35,365 nt of DNA, taken from Cyanobacteria bacterium PR.3.49 (GTDB taxonomy: Bacteria > Cyanobacteriota > Vampirovibrionia > Obscuribacterales > Obscuribacteraceae). Where the stretch lies: contig PNKB01000035.1 of NCBI GenBank assembly GCA_013997645.1, positions 1 through 35,365 on the forward strand. Reading direction: 5' to 3'. The position numbers were made by a program, and so were the translations under genes. Below the pieces are notes generated by a model that did not search any database, was not told the origin of the DNA, and saw nothing but the letters and a program-made list of their open reading frames with translations. Positions 24,926 through 33,378 of the stretch are shown in pieces (within the stretch, counting starts at the first letter, position 1; each line of letters opens with the position of its first letter).

Positions 24926-26107
24926 ATGAAGGCAACACTGCAGTTTGGGGCGATAGCTCTGCTTGTGCTGGCATGTTGCGTGCCTGCGGCAATCGCACAA
25001 GGAGATCCTCCGCCGGTCATCGAGGTTCCGACACCACCTCCTCCCACTCCCGTCATAACTCCCACACCAGCCCCTATTCCGGTCATAACCCTTCCGCCTC
25101 CGACTCCAATCTACATTCAAGCAAATCCTGCCATTACGCCGCTCGATCAGCGCTCGGGCCTGACTCAACAAGCGACCGTCAACGTCATCAACAACGCACC
25201 TAAGACCCTGACCATCCAGACGATAACTCCACCAAAAATCGTCAACGTAGATCTTTTGGCACCCACGGCGATTGTCAACACTCAGTCGCAGCCAAATACA
25301 ACTGTCACTAATATCACACCCCCAAAAGCCACGACGACCGTTACCATCCTGGATGTGCCGTCAGGGACAAAAGTAGCCCCGGTGCAGTCTCCGACTCCGC
25401 CAAACAATAACCCCACAATGGTGGGCAACGTAACTCCGATTGCGCCGAGAAAACCGGTGCCAACTATAACGATTGCTCCTTCTGTCAGCTATACCAGGCA
25501 AAATGAGATTTCATCTGAGTTGACTGAGATCACAAAACAGATGAAGAACTGGACAGACCTATTGGTAACGGGCAGAAGCGGTACCAACATCAAAATACTG
25601 GAATACGAAGCGCAGATAAAGAGCAAAGAGAAAGAACTTGGAATGTACGCACCCAACAATGCCGCTTTGAAGGAGGCAAAGGACCAACTGGCAAAGTTCA
25701 AGGTGGCCCTTTCCGACGCAAAGGTGAAGGAGAATTTGCGTTTAGTAGATGTCCAGCTGAAGTACTTGGAGGACATGAATAAGTTAACCAAGGACCAGTT
25801 TCGCTTTGATTTTGAAATTACCAGCAACCAGCTTAAGAGTCGTGAAGTGTCGCTAAATTACTTGTGGGACATTGTTGATAATCAGACTAGAGAAGCTTCA
25901 ACACCGGACAGAAAAATTCTCATTGATAAGGTGATTTTGCTTAGCAGGCAGTTTGAAGCTGCAAAAGCAAAGTTTGGCAACCTTACGGCTATGACAACTT
26001 GGGAAGCTAAGCAATACGACGCAAAAGACACGGCCACTAATGCTTACAACACCCTCAAAAACTCAGCCACAGCCACCTACTATTCGTTCATCAATTGGTT
26101 TCACTGA
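24926..26107 (+). CDS. Secreted proline-rich, coiled-coil protein
   Basis: I do not recognise this 393-residue protein. It begins with a signal peptide (MKATLQFGAIALLVLACCV...), probably cut after AIA at 24; a lipobox reading around Cys17 is possible but poor. Residues about 26-60 are Pro/Thr/Val repeats (EVPTPPPPTPVITPTP). Residues about 60-200 are low in charge and rich in Thr, Asn, Pro and Val, with an NTVTNITPPK style. From about 200 the protein turns charged and helical (ELTEITKQMKNW, then IKSKEKELG), probably a coiled coil to the end. An envelope linker or surface protein is a guess. The SD is GAGGGG. Confidence 0.72.
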   Translation: MKATLQFGAIALLVLACCVPAAIAQGDPPPVIEVPTPPPPTPVITPTPAPIPVITLPPPTPIYIQANPAITPLDQRSGLTQQATVNVINNAPKTLTIQTITPPKIVNVDLLAPTAIVNTQSQPNTTVTNITPPKATTTVTILDVPSGTKVAPVQSPTPPNNNPTMVGNVTPIAPRKPVPTITIAPSVSYTRQNEISSELTEITKQMKNWTDLLVTGRSGTNIKILEYEAQIKSKEKELGMYAPNNAALKEAKDQLAKFKVALSDAKVKENLRLVDVQLKYLEDMNKLTKDQFRFDFEITSNQLKSREVSLNYLWDIVDNQTREASTPDRKILIDKVILLSRQFEAAKAKFGNLTAMTTWEAKQYDAKDTATNAYNTLKNSATATYYSFINWFH

Positions 26108-26144
26108 GGACTCTTAAGTAATCGGTCCCTGTTTTGTATGTCTG

Positions 26145-26513
26145 CTACAGATTATGGACGCTTGCAGCTTTAAAAATCAGGCGATTCCATGCGGGAAGCA
26201 TATTTGCCAGGATAATCGATGCAATGAATAAGACAGCCATAAATGCAATCGGCACATTCATCTCGCTCCAAAATTGAGCCAGTGATTTTTCCGATATAAA
26301 AGAGACCAGGGCAGCGAATCCCACGATTGCATGGAGCGGGCTGCTTAACAGGAGGAAAAGCGTCAGGGCTGATCCTATAGTGTTGCTTTCAAACGGAATT
26401 TTGTCTTCAGAGTAGAGAAGCTTTTCGTCGCTATCGAGTGGACTCGATGCAATGACACTTCCAGTTTGCTGTTGTCTTGTTTCGTCTTTGGGTTTTCGTC
26501 TTTGTGTTTTCAT
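26145..26513 (-). CDS. Hypothetical two-helix membrane protein
   Basis: The 122-residue product starts with a basic, disordered segment (MKTQRRKPKDETRQQQ). It has two hydrophobic stretches at about 48-70 and 88-106. No domain is recognised. The start ATG 26513 follows GGCGG at a short distance, and TATATT about 12 nt upstream could be a -10. It is convergent with the Pro-rich protein gene, with only 37 bp and no obvious terminator between them. The function is unknown. Confidence 0.55.
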   Translation of the reverse strand: MKTQRRKPKDETRQQQTGSVIASSPLDSDEKLLYSEDKIPFESNTIGSALTLFLLLSSPLHAIVGFAALVSFISEKSLAQFWSEMNVPIAFMAVLFIASIILANMLPAWNRLIFKAASVHNL

Positions 26514-26607
26514 GCCGCCAATATAGATGAGCGGCGGTTAAGGTCTGGTTATGAAACCGCTTATAATGGGGATCTTTCACAGTCTCTTAATAGTTTTGAC
26601 GACCGAA

Positions 26608-27579
26608 CTAAAGTCTTGTCGCTTCGATTAAATCCTTCTGCGCCAGGTCTTTTCTGCCCATCTTTTCATAGGCTGCTGCTCTCTCTTTAAGCGCAATTGT
26701 GGACGGCTGCAGTTCCAATACTTTGGAGAAGTCTGCCACCGCTTCTTTGTATTTCCCAATCTTCACGTACAGGCGCGCCCGGTTGAGATAACCAGCGTCG
26801 TCCTGCTTGTTGTGGGCAATTAGCCCGTCGAGCGTTTTAATCGCTTCTTCGTTTTTGTTCATGGCTTGCAGGCAAGCAACTTCGCGATAAACGATTTGAT
26901 CTTCGTATTTGATTTTCAGCAACCTTCTGTATTCCGCAAGTGCACGTTCGTAGAGTTTGTTGTTCTCTAGAATTGTGGCGCGCTGCACCAGATGTTTTCT
27001 TTCTACTTTTTGAACTCGTTTTAGAAACTCTTCAATGTCTGCGAGCGCTTCTTTGTCGCGTTTCAAATTACTGTAGGCGCCGGCACGTTCGCGCAGTCCA
27101 TCGTAGTCCGGTTTCTTCACAGTCAAAGCTTTGGTCGCCATCTTCACGCCCGTTTTGAAATCTCCGCGGGAGTCATAACATTCTGCCAGTCTGGCATAGG
27201 CCTGTCCTAGTTCAGGGTCAAGCTGCAGGGCTCTCAAAAAGCACTTTTCCGCTTTGTCCACGCCGTTGGCTACATCGTTGTAGTTGTTCATGTAGGCGTT
27301 TCCCAATGCGCTTAACACATACGCATCGTTGGGTCGTTTTCTCTGGATCTCCCGAAAAATTCTTGCGGCTGCGTCGTAATGCCCTAACGCCTCGAGCCGC
27401 AAGGCTTCTGCGAAATCACGCGAATCGCGCACATTGTCGGCTCGTCCGGATGCTAGTGAGATTTGAGAACTGAGACTAAACAAAACTGCAAGTGTGCAAA
27501 AAAGTATTTGTAAGCTCTTGCGCTCAATCGAACTGGCAAGTTGGCTGGAACCGTATATGGTATCAATGAATTTGGGCAT
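26608..27579 (-). CDS. Secreted TPR protein, third tandem copy
   Basis: This 323-residue protein has a hydrophobic export segment (about 25-42, ILFCTLAVLFSLSSQISLA) and about six TPR helix-turn-helix units, e.g. CFLRALQLDPELGQAYARLAECY and YLNRARLYVKIGKYKEAVADF. The C-terminus YEKMGRKDLAQKDLIEA is shared with the next two upstream paralogues. TPRs usually hold protein partners; none is indicated. The start at ATG 27579 has no good SD. It is the last gene of a minus-strand operon, 39 nt after the preceding copy. Confidence 0.82.
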   Translation of the reverse strand: MPKFIDTIYGSSQLASSIERKSLQILFCTLAVLFSLSSQISLASGRADNVRDSRDFAEALRLEALGHYDAAARIFREIQRKRPNDAYVLSALGNAYMNNYNDVANGVDKAEKCFLRALQLDPELGQAYARLAECYDSRGDFKTGVKMATKALTVKKPDYDGLRERAGAYSNLKRDKEALADIEEFLKRVQKVERKHLVQRATILENNKLYERALAEYRRLLKIKYEDQIVYREVACLQAMNKNEEAIKTLDGLIAHNKQDDAGYLNRARLYVKIGKYKEAVADFSKVLELQPSTIALKERAAAYEKMGRKDLAQKDLIEATRL

Positions 27580-27618
27580 AATTTGGCAGCGAACAAAAAT
27601 CTTTTGCTATTTGAATTC

Positions 27619-28545
27619 TCAAATACGTTCGGCTTCCTTGCGGTCCTTGATCGCCAGATCCTTTCTACCCATCTTCTCGTAGATACTAGCTCTAAGTCTG
27701 TAAAGTGAAGCAGTCGGCAACAATTTTATTGCTTTGCTGTAATCCTGCGCTGCTTCTTGCAATTGCCCGAGCTTTGCCCTGGCGGTACCGCGTGCTTCTA
27801 AGGCGGCATCATCTTCAGGGCTGTCTTTCAACAGTTTGTCCAGGCGCGTAATCGACTCTTCGTTTCTGTTCAGCTTTTCCAGACAAATGGCTTCCTTGAG
27901 CGCGGCATCGCCATCCGGCGAATCTTTCTGGATGCTGCGATAATCAGCAAGTGCCCTTGCATACATATGCAGTTTTTCCAATATAACGGCGCGGCGTTTG
28001 AAAGCTTTCTTGTCGTGTTCGCGTGTCAGATATTTATCCAGATCTGCCAGTGCTTCTTTCTCTTTGTGCTGATTTTCATAAGCAGTTGCTCTGGCAAAAT
28101 AGCCTCGGTGATCCGGCTTTTGGGCTGTGATGGACTGACTCGCCGTGGCGATTGCGTAATCGTATTTGCCTTCGGCAATCGCCCATTCTGCCAACATTCT
28201 GTAGGCGCGACCGGATTGCGGATCTATTTTGATGGCTTGCTTGAAACACTTTTCGGCCTGGATGTGAGCGCCCGCCATGTCGTTCAGGTCGTTGAGATGA
28301 ACTTCGCCCAGCTCCAGAAGCAGAGTAATATTTTTCGGATCGCGCCTGACCATCTCGGATAGAATTTTGGCGGCTTGATCGTGATGACCTGCTTTCACTA
28401 ATTCCTGAGCTCGCTGATATCCTGCATCTGTTTTGCCGGAGGCGAAGGTGTTTGTTTGAACGATCAGCAAGATCGCCAGCAGGTTACATACGCTCAGCTT
28501 CTTTTCTGTCACGGTCAGCCAGGTCTTTTCGACCAATCTTTTCAT
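27619..28545 (-). CDS. Secreted TPR protein, second tandem copy
   Basis: The 308-residue TPR protein has a signal-like segment (SVCNLLAILLIVQTNTFASG, about 18-37) and repeats such as CFKQAIKIDPQSGRAYRMLAEWA. The listed ATG overlaps the upstream TPR gene by 62 nt. A GTG at 28512 would cut this to 29 nt and give a shorter n-region, so the start is uncertain. The C-terminal YEKMGRKDLAIKDRKEAERI closely matches the neighbours, which indicates tandem duplication. It has fewer conserved positions in the middle than the flanking copies. Confidence 0.8.
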   Translation of the reverse strand: MKRLVEKTWLTVTEKKLSVCNLLAILLIVQTNTFASGKTDAGYQRAQELVKAGHHDQAAKILSEMVRRDPKNITLLLELGEVHLNDLNDMAGAHIQAEKCFKQAIKIDPQSGRAYRMLAEWAIAEGKYDYAIATASQSITAQKPDHRGYFARATAYENQHKEKEALADLDKYLTREHDKKAFKRRAVILEKLHMYARALADYRSIQKDSPDGDAALKEAICLEKLNRNEESITRLDKLLKDSPEDDAALEARGTARAKLGQLQEAAQDYSKAIKLLPTASLYRLRASIYEKMGRKDLAIKDRKEAERI

Positions 28546-29392
28546 AAACTTGGGCTCTTTCTTTGAGGTATGTGGTGGACGGTGATAAATCGATGGCCGC
28601 GGAATAGTCCCTAATCGCTTGCGCGTGCTTGCCCATGCTCTCGTAAAGTCTAGCGCGATTTAAATAACCGATGTCGTCTGCTTTGTTGTGTGAAATCAGT
28701 GCATCGAGAACCTCTAACGCTTCATGTGGTTTATTCATTCCGCGCAAGCAGGCCACCTCTCGCAAAACAAGTGAATCTTCATATCGGTTCTTCAACATTT
28801 TGCGATAGATGACCAGGGCTTTTTCGTATTCGTGAACGTTTTCGTAAATTCCTGCCATCTGCAGATCGATTTTGTCGCGATACCTGCCGGGCGCCGGCAT
28901 TTTCGCTTTGCGCATATACAGCTCCATATCCTGCAGCGCTTCTTTGTCTCTGTGAAGATTGCTGTATGCCGAGGCCCGCTCTCTCAGTCCGTCCAAGTCT
29001 GGTCTTTTGACCTGAAGTGCCCTGGTGCACATTTTCAGACCGTTTTCATAGTCTCCGCGCAGGCAATAGCATTCGCCCAGTTTTTTGAAGGCATGACCGA
29101 ATTCCGGATCTATTTGCGTTGATTTGCGAAACAGCACTTCGGCTTTTCTGAAACCAGTAGTGAGGTCGGCTGCATCGTTCATATAACAGTTGCCGAGGGT
29201 GGTGAGAACATCGACGTCTCTGGGATTTCGCTCGGCAAGGGCGCTGAGAATTTTAATTGCTTGAGGAAAATTGCCCCGGTCGGACAACCTGAGCGCGTCG
29301 GAAAGTCTGCGCTGATCGTAACCGTCGAGTGCGCAGGCTTGCGGCGCGGCGAAGAGCAAAATCACGCACACGTAAAAAACTGCAATCATCAA
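28484..29392 (-). CDS. Secreted TPR protein, first tandem copy
   Basis: This is a 302-residue protein with a clear signal peptide (MMIAVFYVCVILLFAAPQACA, cleavage about 21-22). About six TPR units follow, including LFRKSTQIDPEFGHAFKKLG and the ending VYEKIGRKDLADRDRKEAERM. GLRERASAYSNLHRDKEAL is almost the same as in the third copy, so these two look closest. It starts 7 nt after the stop of the unrecognised 377-residue gene and overlaps the next copy, so translation is probably coupled. Confidence 0.85.
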   Translation of the reverse strand: MMIAVFYVCVILLFAAPQACALDGYDQRRLSDALRLSDRGNFPQAIKILSALAERNPRDVDVLTTLGNCYMNDAADLTTGFRKAEVLFRKSTQIDPEFGHAFKKLGECYCLRGDYENGLKMCTRALQVKRPDLDGLRERASAYSNLHRDKEALQDMELYMRKAKMPAPGRYRDKIDLQMAGIYENVHEYEKALVIYRKMLKNRYEDSLVLREVACLRGMNKPHEALEVLDALISHNKADDIGYLNRARLYESMGKHAQAIRDYSAAIDLSPSTTYLKERAQVYEKIGRKDLADRDRKEAERM

Positions 29393-29399
29393 TACGTGC

Positions 29400-30533
29400 T
29401 TATGGTAGCTCGATGCGCGGGAACGCGTTGTTCTTCATCAAGTTGCGCATAAACGTGAGCGCCACTTCTCTGTGTTTAGCCTGATCGTAGCTGCCGCCCC
29501 AGAATCCGTAATAATATTCCGAGAAACGCGGGTCTCTTGGATCATTGTAGATGCGATAGGGATCAAGCGGCATCACGGCATTGGCTGGTGGAACTCTGTT
29601 GACGCGCTGCAAACCTGTGCGCGAATCAGTGTCGACTGATTTCAGAAGAGAGATGGCATCTTCCATTTTCTTCATGCTGTACGGATTATTCAGCTCAATA
29701 TAGCGTCCGCCGTTAACCACCTGATCGATGATGGGCTTCATGGCTTGCGCTGTGTAGACATCAGCTAGATAGATCTTGAAGTATGGATTGTCGGAAGTTC
29801 TTACCGACTCCTCGAGACTCTTTGCCTGAATATCGAGAATATTTGAGGAAGTCTTGGACATGCGCAAGAAATAATTCATGGCGTCGCCGCCGACTGCATT
29901 CGGATTGCCGGGCTGTTGGAAATCTACTTGCTGATTTACCTTAAAGCTGGAGAAGCCTTTAAAGCCGCCGTCCAGCGCCAAAGCCTCGTTGACTTTCAGC
30001 CTCGTCGCTTCCAGATCGCGCGTTTCGTTGTTCATCTGGATTTCTTTGGCTTGAATCGAATAATAATGCCGGCGCGGGCGCTGCGAGGTCGTGCCGTCGC
30101 CGCCGCGGATCTGTTCCATCTCGCCTGAGCCTTCCAGCCAGAAGAAATAGCCCTTCGCGTCCACGAAGTGTTTTACCTTTACGCCGTCCGGGATGCCCTG
30201 GATGGCTAATTGCTGATAATTAGGGTTGGCTTCCAGCTTGCGGTCGAAGTCCGGCTCGCCGTATTGCAGAGTCAGCTTGCCGTTGACGATGGATTCGGCG
30301 CCGATTGCCCGGTCTCCTACTACCGGAGCCTGAGCGACGTTAATGATTTCCGGCTGAGTGGGACCTCCGGCCAGACGATCGCGCATAAGATCCCGGAAAG
30401 TGCCGCCATTTTGAGTGTTTCCGGTGTTTTCCGCCCGCACCCAGTATTGACTTGTATCTAGTGTGTCGAGGAGGCTGCCCTCCGGCGCTGTGCCGGCTTG
30501 CGGGTCAATATTCTCGACTGTTTCTCTGCCCAT
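29400..30533 (-). CDS. Unrecognised 377-residue protein, first gene of the TPR operon
   Basis: I do not recognise a family. There is no signal peptide or membrane segment; the N-terminus (MGRETVENIDPQAG) is polar. The middle contains YFFWLEGSGEMEQIRGG, GGFKGFSSFKVNQQVDF and YFKIYLADVYTAQ. The C-terminus is aromatic-rich (RFSEYYYGFWGGSYDQ) and ends in FPRIELP. The composition suggests a soluble alpha/beta protein. It has a well-placed promoter and SD (GGAAAG), is followed within 7 nt by a TPR gene, and therefore probably works with the TPR proteins. Confidence 0.75.
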   Translation of the reverse strand: MGRETVENIDPQAGTAPEGSLLDTLDTSQYWVRAENTGNTQNGGTFRDLMRDRLAGGPTQPEIINVAQAPVVGDRAIGAESIVNGKLTLQYGEPDFDRKLEANPNYQQLAIQGIPDGVKVKHFVDAKGYFFWLEGSGEMEQIRGGDGTTSQRPRRHYYSIQAKEIQMNNETRDLEATRLKVNEALALDGGFKGFSSFKVNQQVDFQQPGNPNAVGGDAMNYFLRMSKTSSNILDIQAKSLEESVRTSDNPYFKIYLADVYTAQAMKPIIDQVVNGGRYIELNNPYSMKKMEDAISLLKSVDTDSRTGLQRVNRVPPANAVMPLDPYRIYNDPRDPRFSEYYYGFWGGSYDQAKHREVALTFMRNLMKNNAFPRIELP

Positions 30534-30583
30534 TATCTTTCCATTTCCCTTGTTTCTAGGGCTTTTCCGCCACGCTAAGAGGC

Positions 30584-30612
30584 AATATCGTCAATTTGAC
30601 CAGCAAAGTCAA
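30584..30612 (-). promoter_or_regulatory. Sigma-70 type promoter of the TPR operon
   Basis: On the minus strand TTGACT (30612-30607) and GATATT (30589-30584) are spaced by exactly 17 bp. The leader to ATG 30533 would be about 45 nt. Confidence 0.6.
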
Positions 30613-30636
30613 TGTGAGGACTACGTAGCAGGCCAA

Positions 30637-30648
30637 ACGGGCGCCCGT
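30637..30648. promoter_or_regulatory. 12-bp palindrome between divergent promoters
   Basis: ACGGGCGCCCGT is fully palindromic. It lies between the TPR operon promoter and the response regulator promoter. GGCGCC recurs 7 bp further (30653-30658). It is an operator candidate only; G+C-rich chance is possible. Confidence 0.3.
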
Positions 30649-30675
30649 GTGAGGCGCCGGGCGGGGCTGCCGGGC

Positions 30676-30684
30676 TGTTAAAAT
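30676..30684 (+). promoter_or_regulatory. Extended -10 of the two-component operon
   Basis: TGTTAAAAT fits an extended -10 (TGnTATAAT). No -35 is visible in the G+C-rich segment before it. The start site would lie about 35 nt before ATG 30726. Confidence 0.4.
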
Positions 30685-30725
30685 AGGCCGACCTCAACTT
30701 CCGTGCGGAAATTGCAAGTTTCATA

Positions 30726-31409
30726 ATGGCAAAGGTATTACTAGTCGAAGATGACGCCGACACCGGGGCGACTATCAAGGACCTTCTGGTTCTCGACAGC
30801 CATATTGTGGAAGTTGTGGACACAGGCAGTGAAGCCTCTAACCGCCTCGGTCAGTATGACTACGACCTGATTGTGCTGGACTGGGAATTGCCTGACAAAA
30901 CCGGCGTGGAGGTTTTGCAGGAATATCGTTCCAGTCGCGGCAAAACCCCCGTGCTCATGCTGACTGGGCGCAGCGACTTTACTGATAAGGAAACCGGCCT
31001 GGACACGGGTGCCGATGACTATTTGACCAAACCCTTTCATCCTAGAGAATTTGCTGCCCGCGTGCGTGCCCTTTTGCGCCGTCCGAAAGTTGTTGAGAGT
31101 GAAAGTCTGGATCTTGCCGGCATAACTCTAGACACTCGCACGAGGATGGTGCACTTCAATGGCAAAGTGCTCGATTTGCGCCCCAAAGAATATGCTCTAC
31201 TCGAGTTTCTCATGCGCCATCCAAATGAGACATTCAGCCCTGAGACGCTGCTTAAGCGCATCTGGAGCTCCGAATCGGAAGCGACCGAATCGACGGTCTA
31301 CAGTTTCATGAGCTTGCTCAGAAAAAAACTAAATGAAGAAGGTTCGCCGGAAGTAATCAAAACCGTTTATGGTCGCGGCTACAGATTTGACCTGCCTGAG
31401 TCGAATTAA
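30726..31409 (+). CDS. OmpR/PhoB-family response regulator
   Basis: The 227-residue protein has a receiver domain (about 3-115) with acidic pocket VEDD (7-10), phospho-acceptor Asp52 in LIVLDWELP, the Thr/Ser switch MLTGRS and Lys102 in YLTKPF. A winged-helix DNA-binding domain follows (about 127-224), with LDLRPKEYALLEFLMRHP and the wing VIKTVYGRGYRFD. It is phosphorylated by the kinase encoded next, with which it overlaps by one base (TAATG). Targets are unknown; the PhoB-like class makes tandem-repeat boxes such as that at 15445 a possible target. The start ATG 30726 has a weak SD. Confidence 0.95.
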   Translation: MAKVLLVEDDADTGATIKDLLVLDSHIVEVVDTGSEASNRLGQYDYDLIVLDWELPDKTGVEVLQEYRSSRGKTPVLMLTGRSDFTDKETGLDTGADDYLTKPFHPREFAARVRALLRRPKVVESESLDLAGITLDTRTRMVHFNGKVLDLRPKEYALLEFLMRHPNETFSPETLLKRIWSSESEATESTVYSFMSLLRKKLNEEGSPEVIKTVYGRGYRFDLPESN

Positions 31410-33238
31410 TGAATATTGCTCAGCGTGGATTGATTCTTGTCGCCGTTCCTCTAGTGTTTGAGCTCGTCTTTGTCGGCTCGCTCTGGATGCTGATGAAATC
31501 AGCAGATGATGAGTCGCGTCGCGCCGATCACGCCAAAGCTGTGATGGCGCATACAACTTATCTGGGCAAACTCATTTATGAATCGATGTCCAACGCTGTC
31601 AGTCTTGCATATCACGGCAAACCGGAAACGAGCCTGTTGTACAGGCAAGTGGCGCAGGAAGTTCCTAAGGAAATCGAGAAATTGCGCCAACTTACCAAAG
31701 ACTCTCCCAAGCAAGAGTCGCTCTTCAAGCTGATTGAGGTAGAGACGGGTCTGACAATGCGCAAAATGGAAGCGTTGTACCAGAACGTCGAAGCCGGAAC
31801 GATGGAGCCATTAATGGTCATGCCATGGGTGGAAAAGATTCGGCGCAATTCACATGTGGTGATAACGGCCACTCGCGATCTGAACATGGAAGTTATGAGA
31901 GAGACCCAGGGCAACCGTTCTTCAATAGAAACGCGTGCTTACCTGCAGCCGTTTTTGATTGGTGGCATTGTTGTCAATATTGTTCTTTCGGTTTTGCTTG
32001 CTGTTTTCTTCAGCAAGGGCATCACGATGAGATTGGCCATTTTGGCAGAAAACAGCGCTTTGCTCGCCGCCGGACAACCGCTAAAGAGGCGGCTATTCGG
32101 AGATGATGAAATCAGTCAACTCGATCGGGCATTTCACAAAATGGCAAACGCGTTAACGGCCGCGGTGCGAAAAGAAAGAGCGGTTGTTGAAAAAGCGCGC
32201 GATGTAATTTGCTCGCTCGATGCCGATGGAAGGTTCGTTGCCGTCAACCCAGCAGTCAAGGAAAGTTGGCTCTATGAGCCGGAAGACCTGGTGGGCAGGC
32301 GAGTGGCTGATGTAATTTCCGATGATGATCGCAGCGAAGCTGGCAAAGCATTTTCATCGGCAATGAGTGGTGACACCGCCGCTGCTATCGAAACGCGCGT
32401 GCAAAGAGCAGACGGAACCGCACTTGATGTGCTCTGGTCCATGACCTGGTCCGAGGCTGACAAAACACTCTTTTGTGTGGTTCTGGATAACAGTCAAAGA
32501 AAAGAAGTGGAGCGCTTGAAGCAAACATTCGCAAACATGGTCGCTCATGATCTACGTTCTCCTCTTACCAGCATTCTCGGCACTCTTCATGTGCTGCAAG
32601 AAGATAAAGGGACACCTTTAGATAAAGATGCTCTTGCCAAAATTCAAAGAATGGAAAGAGTAGCTGAGCGATTGTTGAAACTGGTCAATGATCTTCTAGA
32701 AGTTCAGGCGCTGGGCCGAGGAAAAGAAAAACTCAGGTTGAGAGAAACTTCTACAGGCTTTCTGATTGAACAAGCAATGGCAGCCGTTGAGGCTCTGGCG
32801 CAAGGGCGAGAGATCAAGGTCAAGGAGGAGACGGAAATTTTTGACTTGAACGCTGATGGAGATCGACTCGTGCAAGTATTAGTCAATCTTCTATCTAACG
32901 CTATCCGATTCTCTCCCGAATCAGAAGAAATACTGCTTCGGGTCAAAAAAGAAAACTCCAGCGCTCATTTCTCCGTCCAGGATCGAGGACCGGGTATTGC
33001 ATTAGAATTTCAATCCGAGATTTTTGAACCTTTCAAACAAATCAAACAAATCAAAGAAACCAAAGAAACCAAAGATTCCAAAATTCCCAAAGAGAAACGC
33101 AAAAAGTCCGAAGAAGGTACCGGACTTGGATTGGCTATCTCAAAAGCGATTATTGAAGCACACGGCGGAGAGATGGGCGTCGAGAGCGAACCAGGTAAGG
33201 GCGCCAGGTTTTGGTTCTCCGTTCCTATATCAGGTTAA
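31409..33238 (+). CDS. Sensor histidine kinase (PAS, HisKA, HATPase) with expanded ATP lid
   Basis: In this 609-residue kinase, TM1 is at about 8-29 and is followed by an extracytoplasmic sensing region to about 180. TM2 (about 182-205), HAMP and a PAS domain (about 260-370) follow. The phospho-acceptor is His380 in MVAHDLRSPLTS. The N-box is QVLVNLLSNAIRF (near 490), the G1 region is DRGPGIAL, and the G2 region begins at G570 (GTGLGLA). Between the F-box (EIFEPFK) and G2 is a Lys/Glu-rich lid of about 28 residues (KQIKQIKETKETKDSKIPKE...), longer than usual. It arises from a 9-bp DNA repeat. The gene starts within the stop of the response regulator. Confidence 0.95.
   Translation: MNIAQRGLILVAVPLVFELVFVGSLWMLMKSADDESRRADHAKAVMAHTTYLGKLIYESMSNAVSLAYHGKPETSLLYRQVAQEVPKEIEKLRQLTKDSPKQESLFKLIEVETGLTMRKMEALYQNVEAGTMEPLMVMPWVEKIRRNSHVVITATRDLNMEVMRETQGNRSSIETRAYLQPFLIGGIVVNIVLSVLLAVFFSKGITMRLAILAENSALLAAGQPLKRRLFGDDEISQLDRAFHKMANALTAAVRKERAVVEKARDVICSLDADGRFVAVNPAVKESWLYEPEDLVGRRVADVISDDDRSEAGKAFSSAMSGDTAAAIETRVQRADGTALDVLWSMTWSEADKTLFCVVLDNSQRKEVERLKQTFANMVAHDLRSPLTSILGTLHVLQEDKGTPLDKDALAKIQRMERVAERLLKLVNDLLEVQALGRGKEKLRLRETSTGFLIEQAMAAVEALAQGREIKVKEETEIFDLNADGDRLVQVLVNLLSNAIRFSPESEEILLRVKKENSSAHFSVQDRGPGIALEFQSEIFEPFKQIKQIKETKETKDSKIPKEKRKKSEEGTGLGLAISKAIIEAHGGEMGVESEPGKGARFWFSVPISG
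33034..33087 (+). repeat. 9-bp tandem repeat inside the kinase ATP lid
   Basis: Six 9-nt units begin CAAA: CAAACAAAT twice, CAAAGAAAC twice, then CAAAGATTC and CAAAATTCC. They stay in frame and encode three-residue units (QIK, QIK, ETK, ETK, DSK, IPK). Confidence 0.9.
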
Positions 33239-33348
33239 GAAACCGCCGCCCCGCCCAAAAAATCCAAATTTCAAAATCCGTTCAAAGTCTGTTCAAGAAT
33301 TGCCCGGTAATGTGACCAACATCCGGTTCGTTTCTCACAGATTTTAGA

Positions 33349-33371
33349 CAAGGGGCTCGCCCCTTGGGAGG
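33349..33371 (+). promoter_or_regulatory. Hairpin touching the SD of the last gene
   Basis: CAAGGGG (33349-33355) pairs with CCCCTTG (33360-33366) around CTCG. The stem ends directly at GGAGG (33367-33371), the SD of the gene starting at 33379. It may affect ribosome access or mark a processed end. Confidence 0.45.
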
Positions 33372-33378
33372 ATTAAGC

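Noticed and set aside
26571..26576. TATAAT on the plus strand
   Set aside because: No -35 at the right distance, and it would transcribe into the antisense of the TPR operon.
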